From Salinicoccus sp. YB14-2 (GTDB taxonomy: Bacteria > Bacillota > Bacilli > Staphylococcales > Salinicoccaceae): a DNA stretch of 64,000 nucleotides. Shown here one piece after another: positions 16,149-24,456 of this stretch; positions within the stretch are counted from its first letter, which is position 1; every line of letters starts with the position of its first letter. The DNA lies in assembly GCF_001265075.1 (NCBI RefSeq), contig NZ_LFKO01000001.1, forward strand, positions 187,527 to 251,526. The letters run 5' to 3'. The position numbers and the translations under genes are program-made. Below the pieces are notes generated by a model that was not told the origin of the DNA, did not search any database, and saw only the letters and a program-made list of their open reading frames with translations.

Positions 16149-18287
16149 TTATTCCGGTTGACCAGGTGAATCCGAATATTCATCTGATACACCATTTCCT
16201 GATTCTTGTATCTCAGGTGCATCTGTTTCATATAAATCCACAGTCGATTTTCCATCACGTTGTTCAATCAGACTCGATTCTTTTCCTGGTTCTTCTTCGA
16301 GGACATCTAGTTGATCACGATATAAATAATCAATTTCTTTTAATTCATCCAGAGGTTCAGGGTTATAGAAACGCAGTAAATCTTTCATTTGAACTTCGTC
16401 TGAATGATTCAATTCTTCTCTGGCTTCGTCTCTATACTGGAAAAGTTCTTCCATTTCTTCTTCAGTCAGCTGATCGTTCAGTAATTCCCCTGACTCTGTA
16501 TCATAGATTTCCGATTCAAAGAAAGTATATTCAGGCGTCACTACCCGGCCATTTCTGAGCGGCACGGTATTATCATGTTCTTCTGATAAAATATCCTGAC
16601 CCATAAATAAATGACCTTCTGTTTCCATGCCGAGCAAATGCATCAAGGTCGGCAGCATATCCACCTGACCGCTGTACGTGTCGAAAACTTCACCATTATC
16701 AACGCCGGGGACATGGACGATAAACGGTACTCTTTGCATTTGAGTATCATTGTAACTATTCCAGTCTTCGCGCTCTTCACCTACCAGTGGCGCCAATGTA
16801 GGATTTCTCATATCAGAAATACCATAATGGTCACCATACATGACGATGATTGAATCTTCATATAGCCCGCTTTCTTTCAAGTAGTTGAAAAATTCTTCCA
16901 ACGCCTGATCGGCATAATGCGCTGTAACGAAATAGTTATTAATAGTGTCATCATCCGTCTGCGCAGCTGGAAATTCCGTGTTTTGCTCATCTAAAGGATA
17001 AGGGAAGTGATGAGAAACAGTAAGGAACTTGGAATAGAATGGCTGCGGCAGCTGTTCGAGATACTCTGCCGAATCATGGAAAAATAATTTATCTTTCAAG
17101 CCATATTCCATTGACCTTTCCCCGGATACATCATAAAACTCGGAATCAAAGAAATAGTCATAGCCAAAGTTTTGATACGTATCTGTCCGATTCCAAAATG
17201 AGCCAACATTTCCGTGGAAAGCCGCTGAGGTATAACCCCCCTGCTGTTCTAAAATATTTGGTGCAGAATGAAATGTATTCGCAGACCCCAACGTTTGGAA
17301 AACACTGCCCTGAGGCAGACCATACAATGATAACTCTCCTAAGACTTCAGCGTCGGATGATTTACCCTGACCAGTCTGATGGAAAAAGTTTTCAAAACTG
17401 TATGAGGACTCATTGTCATATATGCTCGAAAGAAAAGGCATGACTTCATGACTCTGTCCATTTTCATCCTCCAGTTCATAGTCAATTAAAAATTGCTGCA
17501 CACTTTCCAGTCCAATCACGATGACATTACGGTCCTCTGCCACCCCGAAATATTCAGGGTTTGGCTCTGCATGGTTTTCAGCTGAAAAGTTGAATACTTT
17601 CGATAAATCCGACTCGTCTGCACTTACGCGCAATTGACTGCTTTGTGTTGTTTTGAAAGCATCATAGCCGGAAAAGAAATTTAAGCCCAAATATTTAACA
17701 ATATAATTCCTGTCAAAAGTCCGGGTTAATAATTCAGGACGGTCAATCTCTGCCAATATCAGGTTACCGACCAAAAGTAGGACACCCAGCAGTGTAACTG
17801 CAGCTTTCGGCCACCTTTTATACTCTTTTTTACCTTCACTGAATGGTTCTTTCTTTTTATAAAAGAACAAATAACCAAACAACACAAGATCGATCCAGTA
17901 TAACACGTCCCAGAATCTCATCATTTCAAATGTGGAGGTTAATAATGCTGACGACACATTATTGGAATTCAATAAAATATTAGATGTCAGAAAATCAGCG
18001 AACTCTCTGTAATATAATATGTTCGCATATAACAATACTGTCATTAACAGCAGCAATGTAAACATCATCCATTTTCTTAAAGTCGGACTTTTAAAGAACA
18101 GTGCAATGGACAATATTATGACGCCGGTGGCAATCGGGTTAATGAGCAATATGAGGTGTTGGTATATACCTGTGACACCTAAGCTGAATTCAATCCAGTA
18201 AGCCATGTACGTTTTCAACCAGAATAAAAACAGAAATAGGATGAAAATACCATAGCGCTTATTCAATAATTCTTTTATTTTTGACAT
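16149..18287 (-). CDS. ltaS: Lipoteichoic acid synthase LtaS
   Basis: The 712 residues begin with five membrane helices (about 11-180), followed by an extracellular sulfatase-fold domain. Catalytic and Mn-binding residues match Staphylococcus aureus LtaS: E261 in ESVQ, nucleophile T305 in HQTGQGKSSD, and D486-H487 in YGDHYG. The enzyme polymerises glycerol-phosphate from phosphatidylglycerol onto the glycolipid anchor outside the membrane. The ATG at 18287 follows AGGAAGTG; a TTG twelve codons upstream is less likely. It is longer than S. aureus LtaS (646) because of a very acidic C-terminal tail (about 640-712). A terminator and a structured element lie in its leader, suggesting regulated transcription. 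Confidence 0.93.
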   Translation of the reverse strand: MSKIKELLNKRYGIFILFLFLFWLKTYMAYWIEFSLGVTGIYQHLILLINPIATGVIILSIALFFKSPTLRKWMMFTLLLLMTVLLYANILYYREFADFLTSNILLNSNNVSSALLTSTFEMMRFWDVLYWIDLVLFGYLFFYKKKEPFSEGKKEYKRWPKAAVTLLGVLLLVGNLILAEIDRPELLTRTFDRNYIVKYLGLNFFSGYDAFKTTQSSQLRVSADESDLSKVFNFSAENHAEPNPEYFGVAEDRNVIVIGLESVQQFLIDYELEDENGQSHEVMPFLSSIYDNESSYSFENFFHQTGQGKSSDAEVLGELSLYGLPQGSVFQTLGSANTFHSAPNILEQQGGYTSAAFHGNVGSFWNRTDTYQNFGYDYFFDSEFYDVSGERSMEYGLKDKLFFHDSAEYLEQLPQPFYSKFLTVSHHFPYPLDEQNTEFPAAQTDDDTINNYFVTAHYADQALEEFFNYLKESGLYEDSIIVMYGDHYGISDMRNPTLAPLVGEEREDWNSYNDTQMQRVPFIVHVPGVDNGEVFDTYSGQVDMLPTLMHLLGMETEGHLFMGQDILSEEHDNTVPLRNGRVVTPEYTFFESEIYDTESGELLNDQLTEEEMEELFQYRDEAREELNHSDEVQMKDLLRFYNPEPLDELKEIDYLYRDQLDVLEEEPGKESSLIEQRDGKSTVDLYETDAPEIQESGNGVSDEYSDSPGQPE

Positions 18288-18377
18288 AACTTCACTTCCT
18301 GATTCTCTACTTTTTAACTTCAAATAATTGATAAAGGGGCTATCCCCATTATTCTTAGCAGGTTAAAATAGAGTAAA

Positions 18378-18413
18378 ATAAAATAAAAACCCTCAAACGT
18401 CGACGTTGAGGGT
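18378..18413 (-). terminator. Terminator inside the ltaS leader
   Basis: ACCCTCAA and TTGAGGGT enclose ACGTCGACG and are followed on the minus strand by TTTTTATTTTATTTT. It points toward ltaS and lies about 90 bases upstream of its start. It could be an attenuator or the end of a small RNA. Confidence 0.8.
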
Positions 18414-18560
18414 CTGGTGACGGACGGCAAGAGAAATTAAAACACTTTAATAACAGTGGTTAAAACGACTTATTGTCAATATATAGATCGTTACTCCCCC
18501 ACTCCGCTGAGGTGTTACCCCCTTTGCGAGCCCTATATTGACAATTTCAATTTTTCACTT
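18414..18560 (-). ncRNA. Candidate structured leader or sRNA upstream of ltaS
   Basis: No ORF is present. Long arms 18472-18486 (ATTGTCAATATATAG) and 18533-18545 (CTATATTGACAAT) pair around a 46-base loop. On the minus strand the loop has two G-rich repeats, GGGGGTAAC and GGGGGAGTAAC, with a small CACCTC/GAGTG hairpin between them. A further small hairpin (AACCACT...AGTGTT) and then the terminator at 18378-18413 follow. GGGGAGTAAC resembles the GGGGAGUAGC of the Mn-sensing yybP-ykoY riboswitch, and LtaS is Mn-dependent, but the rest of that consensus is not evident to me. Alternatively this is a free small RNA. Confidence 0.4.
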
Positions 18561-18927
18561 ACAGCCTCAATTTTTACAAATTCTTAACGAACTTTATCAA
18601 TGTTTAACATTATACCCCATTATCTATCTATAACGCAAGAAAATACTCATATTTTTACAAAATGAAAATACTTATATATTGTAAAGCTATTTACAAGTTT
18701 TTAATAAGGAAAACCGATTTACCCTTAGAAAGGTTTGGGATGTAAGTAGGATTTGTCTCATGGGATAACTGCCTATGGAATACTTGAAACATAAAAAAAC
18801 CTTCATCTATTATTTGGTTCAAGTAAGATAATAAGACGAAGTGAATGGTGAAAATGAAGACTGCCAAACATATAGTTTCTTAGTTCCGCGGAAGAGATAA
18901 TTAATTAAATGACTGAACGGATGCACT
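18561..18927. other. AT-rich intergenic stretch without a recognisable gene
   Basis: Between the structured element and the glycerol dehydrogenase terminator I find no plausible ORF. The only structure is ACTTGAA...TTCAAGT at about 18782-18826, which on the minus strand contains an ACC...GGTTTTTTT weak terminator-like hairpin. Promoters for the ltaS leader may lie here but I cannot place them. Confidence 0.5.
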
Positions 18928-18964
18928 AAAAAACCCCCATTCCAAAATGGCGGAATGGGAGTTT
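18928..18964 (-). terminator. Terminator of gldA
   Basis: The stem CTCCCATTCC...GGAATGGGGG is followed by TTTTTTAG on the minus strand, 33 bases past the gldA stop. Confidence 0.9.
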
Positions 18965-18996
18965 GATGAAGAACGTTAACGATAGTTGGTTAACAA

Positions 18997-20088
18997 TTAA
19001 GCAGTGGTCATTGCATTAACTGCCAAAATTGCATCTGCAATCTGTTCAGGCGTAAGCTCCGGATCCATGTTGTGGGAAGTCTCACCTTCTGCTGTGGCCA
19101 ATTTACCAATCTCAACTAAATCCTCATAGGATGCATCTTCCAAGTGAAGATCTTCCAGTGTTGTCGGTAAATCAATCGCTCTGAAGAAATCAACATAAGG
19201 TACGATTTCCATTTCTGAATATCCTTCAAGCACCAGCTGAGTCAGGACACCATATGCCACTTTCTGTCCATGAGTGAGGCCGTGGATGTCACCTTCCAGT
19301 GCGGTGAAGCCGTTATGAATGGCATGTGCCGCCGCCAATCCACTATTTTCAAAGCCTAAGCCGGAAAGCAGTGTATTGGTTTCAATAATTGCTTCCAGCT
19401 GCGGTGTGACCAAACCTTCTTTTGCTGCTTTATATGCGGCAATACCTTGAGTGAATAAAACCTCTTCAGCTTTTTCAGCAATCGCTGTTCCGGTAAGCGT
19501 CGCCTTTCCGCCAGCCATTGTGTCTGAGTTTCTTTTTTGTGAGGCTTTTGCCTCAACCAGCGTCGCCATTGCATCCCCCATACCGGAAGCCAGCAGAGAT
19601 ATCGGTGCACCGACAACCACTTTGGAATCGATTAAAACCAGGTCAGGGTTTTTATTGTAGAATTTATATCCTTCAAATACACCCTCATCTGAGTAAATCA
19701 CTGAAAGCGCACTTGTCGGTGCATCTGTAGAAGCGGTAGTCGGTGCAGCAACAACCGCGATTTCCAGGTTGTCCCCGACTGCTTTTGCCGTGTCGATTGT
19801 TTTTCCGCCGCCAAGTCCGATTACTACATCGGCATTATTTTCTTTTCCAACTTCAGTAAGGCGGTCAATCTCTGTGACTGACGCTTCCCCGCCAAACTCT
19901 TCATAAGAATAAGAGATGTTCGATGCTTTAAAACTTTCCTCTACAGCATCTCCTGTGATACCCCACACAGTTTCGTCGGATAAAATAAGCGGTGCTCTTC
20001 CGATCTTCTCAACTTCTTCTCCAAGTTGAGCGAGAACACCGGCACCCTGTATATATTTTTTCGGTGAAATAAATACACTTCTTTGCAT
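18997..20088 (-). CDS. gldA: Glycerol dehydrogenase
   Basis: This 363-residue iron/zinc-type (family III) alcohol dehydrogenase oxidises glycerol to dihydroxyacetone with NAD. The NAD-binding motif is GLGGGKTID (91-99). Metal ligands are D172 (SGMGDAMAT), H255 (AAAHAIHNG) and H273 (LTHGQKVAYG), matching the GldA pattern. AAAGGAG precedes the ATG. An IS3-family element ends about 65 bases upstream, so native upstream promoter sequence has probably been displaced. A companion dihydroxyacetone kinase is not present in the window. Confidence 0.93.
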   Translation of the reverse strand: MQRSVFISPKKYIQGAGVLAQLGEEVEKIGRAPLILSDETVWGITGDAVEESFKASNISYSYEEFGGEASVTEIDRLTEVGKENNADVVIGLGGGKTIDTAKAVGDNLEIAVVAAPTTASTDAPTSALSVIYSDEGVFEGYKFYNKNPDLVLIDSKVVVGAPISLLASGMGDAMATLVEAKASQKRNSDTMAGGKATLTGTAIAEKAEEVLFTQGIAAYKAAKEGLVTPQLEAIIETNTLLSGLGFENSGLAAAHAIHNGFTALEGDIHGLTHGQKVAYGVLTQLVLEGYSEMEIVPYVDFFRAIDLPTTLEDLHLEDASYEDLVEIGKLATAEGETSHNMDPELTPEQIADAILAVNAMTTA

Positions 20089-20187
20089 TGGTAATTGCTC
20101 CTTTCAAATTTTCATAAAATCATGTGATTTGTACGAAAATGTGTAAAGTGCATTCCAACTATATCTCAGACTGTCAGAGAGTCTGGA

Positions 20188-20231
20188 TAAACCCGCCACG
20201 CTCAAAACATAGAGCGTGGCGGGTTTATCAT
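20188..20231. terminator. Terminator after the transposase gene
   Basis: A perfect 15-bp stem AAACCCGCCACGCTC / GAGCGTGGCGGGTTT has an eight-base loop. It would stop transposase transcripts before gldA. Confidence 0.8.
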
Positions 20232-20243
20232 TTAATATGCCAC

Positions 20244-21626
20244 TTAGCGCTGAGATTCTAGAATCTGCGCGCCTGCCGGCACTGTCGGTATCTTCAGATG
20301 ATGTGCCAATGAATACACGCCCGTTCTAATGTAGTGTTCATATTGATTGGGCGATAGTTTGGCGAGATGCCACTTGTAGCGATCGTTATTATAGTAATCC
20401 ATGTAATCATCCACAATGGTCTGAAGGGATTCAAATGTGTTCACTTCACCCAAGGCCGGCAATTCATCTTTCATATGTCCGAAGAATGATTCCTGTGGCG
20501 CGTTATCCCAACAGTTTCCCCTGCGCGACATGGATTGCCTTAATTTTTCATCTGTCAGTAACGTCTGGAATTTAATACTCGTATAATGTGTACCCTGGTC
20601 CGAATGGATTAGAGTTTTATGATTTTTGGGAATATCATGATTCGCTACTAATTGATGAATTGTACTGAGCACAAAGTCTACTTCCAGGGATGTGCTGAGC
20701 GCATAGGCCAGTATTTGATGTGTGTATGCATCTTTGATGGTCGACAGATAGGCTTTCTGTGTACGGCCGTAATACATATACGTAATATCCGTCAATAGTA
20801 CGACTTTGGGACCGTAAGCTTTAAATTGTCGCTGCACAGCGTTGGATTTTGTCGCATATTCTTTCTTCGCCTTCGCCATTTGTTTATAGGGATTGGGTTT
20901 TCGAATCGGGCAGACTAAGCCATATTTGCGCATCAACCGTTGAATTTTTTTACGGTTCATGATGATGCCGGTGTGGAGCAGCCGCATATAAATGCCTCTG
21001 GAGCCCTTATCATATCCACGATGCTGATACGCGACCAGGATACATTCAAAATCAGCGCGGTCTTGGACCTCCCGTGCTTCGCGTTGGGCTTCATTTTTCA
21101 GCCAGGCGTAATAACCGGAGCGAGAAACTTGCGCAATATCGCATAGCCACTTGATGTTCAAAAGATTATCATCGCGTACAGTCAATGTTTGGATGAGGGT
21201 GAATTTCTCCTGCGTGAGACTTGTGTTGCTTTGCGATTTAAAGTATTCGTTTTTTTTTAGTGCTTCAATCTGTTGCTTCTGTAACGCCAACTGATGCTTG
21301 AGGTACACGATTTCCTGATCAAGTGTGCGATTTTTCGTTCGGGGCCGTCCGGCGTTCTGCGTGCGTAAATCCGTGAATCCTTCTGCTCTTTCATTCATTT
21401 TCTGAACTCTGATTGATAAACTTCTAATTCTTCTGCCGCCCAATACGGTTGTATCGAATCCCGCATCTCTAAAAATTTCAGTCGGCAGTTTTCCATTATT
21501 CCGTTCATTTATAAAATGGTGTTTAAATGCCTCCGAATAAGTAATTGCTTTGTTCGATGCCTTATCCACATAAGGATTCATACGCAAAGATGAGACTTCT
21601 ACATCTGTAAAATAATTCACGCCCAT
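20244..21626 (-). CDS. IS3-family transposase, OrfA and OrfB in one frame
   Basis: This 460-residue protein has an N-terminal helix-turn-helix region (about 25-75), a coiled coil (about 100-125), an HTH_21-like linker, and a C-terminal rve/DDE integrase domain. The DDE triad is visible as LTDITYM, IHSDQGTHY and NAPQESFFGHMKDE. Most IS3 elements make OrfAB by a programmed -1 frameshift; here the two parts are already fused in one uninterrupted frame. The gene appears intact. It is transcribed toward gldA but is followed by a strong terminator. Confidence 0.92.
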   Translation of the reverse strand: MGVNYFTDVEVSSLRMNPYVDKASNKAITYSEAFKHHFINERNNGKLPTEIFRDAGFDTTVLGGRRIRSLSIRVQKMNERAEGFTDLRTQNAGRPRTKNRTLDQEIVYLKHQLALQKQQIEALKKNEYFKSQSNTSLTQEKFTLIQTLTVRDDNLLNIKWLCDIAQVSRSGYYAWLKNEAQREAREVQDRADFECILVAYQHRGYDKGSRGIYMRLLHTGIIMNRKKIQRLMRKYGLVCPIRKPNPYKQMAKAKKEYATKSNAVQRQFKAYGPKVVLLTDITYMYYGRTQKAYLSTIKDAYTHQILAYALSTSLEVDFVLSTIHQLVANHDIPKNHKTLIHSDQGTHYTSIKFQTLLTDEKLRQSMSRRGNCWDNAPQESFFGHMKDELPALGEVNTFESLQTIVDDYMDYYNNDRYKWHLAKLSPNQYEHYIRTGVYSLAHHLKIPTVPAGAQILESQR

Positions 21627-21667
21627 AATACCAACCCCATTTATATTTATTATTAAAATTATACGAC

Positions 21668-21705
21668 AAAAAGACCCTATAAAATAGAATGATAGGATCT
21701 TTTTA
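21668..21705. terminator. Hairpin at the transposase-proximal IS end
   Basis: AAAAAGACCCTAT and ATAGGATCTTTTT form a stem of about 13 bp with one mismatch. Placed just inside the IS and upstream of the transposase start, it would block read-through from outside. Confidence 0.6.
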
Positions 21706-21729
21706 TCAGTGTCTAATTTATAGGGTCCA

Positions 21730-22007
21730 GTTTAGAAAGGCAACTGCCTTTTTATATAAAAATAAGGAACCGGAAAATTCCGGTTCCCTATTCTCTACCC
21801 TGAATTATTTTCAATAATCATGTGCTGCTGCGGCCTGTATGAGATTTATATTTAATCTGACCCACCACTGTTCCGTCATGCCTGCCCCTTCTAGAAGATA
21901 ATTTTTTCTTGTAATAATAATACAATATAAAATGACTTTGACTGTGGTTGAACTCATATTCGGTTATGAGAAGGTTAAGCTATATTTATGAATTATAGTA
22001 TACGACT
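21730..22007. other. Intergenic: two hairpins, no gene
   Basis: AAGGCA-AC-TGCCTTTTTAT at 21736-21755 is a short plus-strand terminator. The palindrome GGAACCGGAA-AA-TTCCGGTTCC at about 21767-21790, followed on the minus strand by TTATTTTTAT, is a terminator for the decayed gene to its right. Nothing else is recognisable. Confidence 0.6.
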
Positions 22008-23804
22008 TTAATCACGAATTATATCAACAGTCAGCTCCTCATAATCTATCTCATAAATATCAAAAAGCTCCATTAAATATTTCATCTTGGCACTGTTGGA
22101 ATAACTGACAAACATGAACAAGCCAGGCATTATTTCAACTCTTTCTTCATGTGGTTCCGTATTAAATATTAAATCCAAACCAGATTGATTTAATTTTGCC
22201 AACTCAAGAAGTGGATTGACATTCTTTTCTGCCAACACTTTTACAATTTCTATCATCAATGCTTTCCAAGTGTCTATAGGAACATAGTTATCATCTAAAA
22301 ATGTATAACCTTTGATGTAATAATTCTTGAAAGTCTGGGTCCCATCAAATATGACCATTTCCTGTTTTGTGGATATCGGCTCATAAGTAGTATCAGGATA
22401 CTTCCATATGTCTAAGGATCTTTTGATTATATCGTTTCTTCTATTGATGATTTCGGCCTCTCCCCAAGAGTCACTGACTGCCGGAAGGCGATTTAAAAAT
22501 GCAAAATGGCTGTCCTTAAACCCCTTTTCAATATTTTGCTTCTCCCTGAAGGGTCTGTTGCTGTATTTGGAATTATAACCTGTAAGCGTCAGATTGCCTA
22601 TTGTGTTCAAATAAAGATTGTGGATTTCCTGATGATTTCCTCCAAGAGCTTCCTTCTACTCGGAGTTCAATGTCTGTGGCATGATATGCTCCACACTGTA
22701 ATCCTGATTTTGCACACCCTCAAAAATATTCAAGTTCTCCACATGACCATGATTCTCAAGCCTTTCAAATATATAAGTCCTTATTTTTGGACTGATGTTG
22801 TACATGTTCCTGGACTTCAAACTTTCCTCGACTTCCCGGTCATCAGGGAAACGGCCTGTACTCGTTTTTGAAAGCAGGAGGTAGGCAATGATTTCCGACT
22901 CTGCCACATTACCCTCTGTCTTTGTCATATGTTTTCTCAAGTCTTTATAAAGCGTTGCAAAGATTTTATTCAAGGTATTGGAAGGGAGAGCAGTCATTAG
23001 ACGCCTGGCTATATATGATTCTACGAGCCTAAATATGCGGATGACTTCTTCTATATCGATATTACCATCTGAGTAGACTTTAAGGATAGCAAGTACAAAA
23101 GGTTTCACTACCGTCACATTGATTTCATCAAGACGTTTTAAAAATTCATTTATTTCTCTGTTATCGGTATTGAATTTGAGTGTCTGCTCATAAGCAATTG
23201 AGTATTCCGCAAATTCTTTGAAGAATTCTCTTTTTACGCCTGACTTTTTCTCATTTTTATGTTCAAGTTTGTTATAGAAATCGGCGAAAGCTTCATAGAC
23301 CTTAGCAATGACCGGCGTACTGCCCTCTTTCAAAGTCAAGTAGTCCTTGAAGAAATCGGACATTTTAAATGTGTCCTTTCTTCAATCGGCTGCCAAAAAT
23401 TGTTGAATAACTCCTGCTGGGAGCCCTGACCTTCGTTCATGAGCAAAAAATTCCTGATCTTATCCGCATTGGTCAAATCCACACCGGTTGAATTCAAGCT
23501 CTCAAAGATGAGCTGAGGGTCGTCATCCGGGAATTCAGATTGACCACCATCACCTGCAGCTTGTTGATTGATTGAAATAACTCTTCCAAAGTTAAATCCA
23601 GAGTTTCGAGTTGCTGATAAAAATAGTTATAGTTGATTGTAATGTTGGAAGTTTGGATATGGGTCCTCGGGTCACTGTATAATCTTTTATAAGCTTCAAA
23701 GTCCCTTGGGTTGGGTTTCAACTTCTGCTTATCTGCCTCATTACTGAAACTGTTGATCAGGAAGCTATCATTCAAGTTATAGAGGTTGATGGTTTGTAGT
23801 GTAA
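22008..23804 (-). pseudogene. GmrSD-like DUF262/DUF1524 restriction protein, decayed
   Basis: Fragments in three frames add up to the middle and C-terminal parts of a DUF262-DUF1524 (GmrSD-type, type IV restriction) protein. The DUF262 part includes KLKPNPRDFEAYKRL and DDPQLIFESLNSTG, then WQPIEERT, SDFFKDYLTLK, the HNH-like DUF1524 part EHIMPQTLN and IGNLTLTGYNSKYSN, and a C-terminal domain I do not recognise. Lesions are a missing C near 23535 (CCC for CCCC), a missing A near 23363 (AAAA for AAAAA), and an in-frame TAG at 22656 after LNSE, where Trp is expected. The N-terminal DUF262 half, including the DGQQR nucleotide-binding motif, is absent. The product cannot be functional. Confidence 0.85.
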
Positions 23805-23994
23805 TATTGTGCTCCATCATATCTTCAATGGAACCTTCGAGCACTTCATATATCGCTTCGTGTGCCTCTTCAAAAGATTCGCCGGTTGCTATACATCCGT
23901 TGAATTCCAACACCCTTGCTGCATAATAAGACCCTGCTTCATCATGAATCGGTTTTATAATGACGTTGTAAGGCTGCTCGAGATAATCGTTCAA
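23805..23994 (-). pseudogene. HicB antitoxin N-terminal fragment fused to the DUF262 remnant
   Basis: The first 62 or so codons (TTG start at 23994) encode a HicB-like partially degraded RNase H fold: YLEQPYNVIIKPIHDE, ARVLEFNGCIATGESFEEA and VLEGSIEDMMEHN. The frame then passes without interruption into the middle of the DUF262 protein, so the HicB C-terminal DNA-binding part and the DUF262 N-terminus were lost in one deletion. It follows the hicA remnant in the usual hicA-hicB order. Confidence 0.75.
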
Positions 23995-24058
23995 ACTTCT
24001 CTGCTACACTCATATAGTTTCATGGCTGTAAAGTGGGATTAGTAGCCAAATAAATCAT

Positions 24059-24294
24059 CTATTCTTCACCTATCCGCTTCAGGAGTTCTCTGATTAAATA
24101 AGGCTTCAATGGTTTTTGATATGGTAAAGGCCATCTATCACCTGTTCTGGAATTCTTAAAAATATGATGACTGCCCTTTACTCTCGAAAGTTCATACCCA
24201 TAAGCCTTTAAGACTTTCCTGACTCAGAGAATTTGATATTATTTGGTTGACGTTTCATTTTTTCAATCAGTTTTCCACCCCAGCCATGTTTCAC
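24059..24294 (-). pseudogene. hicA: HicA mRNA interferase toxin, frameshifted
   Basis: Read across one frameshift this gives a HicA protein of about 78 residues. It has KLIEKMKRQPNNIKFSE, then KVLKAYGYELSRVKGSHHIF with the catalytic His in GSHH, and PLPYQKPLKPYLIRELL, ending in TAG at 24059. The break is in GAGTCAGG, where GAAGTCAGG (EVR) would restore the frame, so one A is missing. The start is probably GTG 24294; ATG 24258 is an alternative. HicA is a double-stranded-RNA-binding-like RNase held by HicB. Loss of both partners together is the safe route of decay. Confidence 0.8.
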
Positions 24295-24348
24295 CTCCCC
24301 GCCTTTAATAAAATGGCACCACATAAGGTACTATAATAAAAGGTAAAT

Positions 24349-24362
24349 ATCATACTTATGAT
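24349..24362. promoter_or_regulatory. Possible HicB operator dyad
   Basis: ATCATA and TATGAT are separated by two bases, about 55 bases upstream of the hicA start. Its position fits an autoregulatory operator of a hicAB operon, but it is short. Confidence 0.3.
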
Positions 24363-24411
24363 TAGCAATAACGTGATATAGAAGGTCTTCTCTTATATTT
24401 AAGGCAATCAA

Positions 24412-24446
24412 AAAACCACGCCAACATTTAAATTTGACGTGGTTGA
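24412..24446 (-). terminator. Terminator of the butanediol dehydrogenase gene
   Basis: The stem AACCACGTCAA...TTGGCGTGGTT is followed by TTTTGATT on the minus strand. Confidence 0.85.
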
Positions 24447-24456
24447 AACCAGCTAT

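Larger units (their letters stand above)
20154..21729. mobile_element. IS3-family insertion sequence with single-ORF transposase
   Basis: The element is about 1.58 kb. Imperfect terminal repeats can be aligned as TCCAACTATATCTCAGAC at the left and TGGACCCTATAAATTAGAC (minus strand) at the right. They share CTATA and AGAC and match at roughly 60 percent, so the exact ends are uncertain by a few bases. I could not find a convincing target duplication. It carries one complete transposase gene, a terminator at each end, and no passenger genes. It lies between gldA and the decayed restriction/toxin-antitoxin region. Confidence 0.7.

Noticed and set aside
18414-18960. A tRNA or 6S RNA in the gldA-ltaS gap
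   Set aside because: No cloverleaf, CCA or 6S-like bulged helix can be drawn. Only the stem with G-rich repeats and the terminator are supported.
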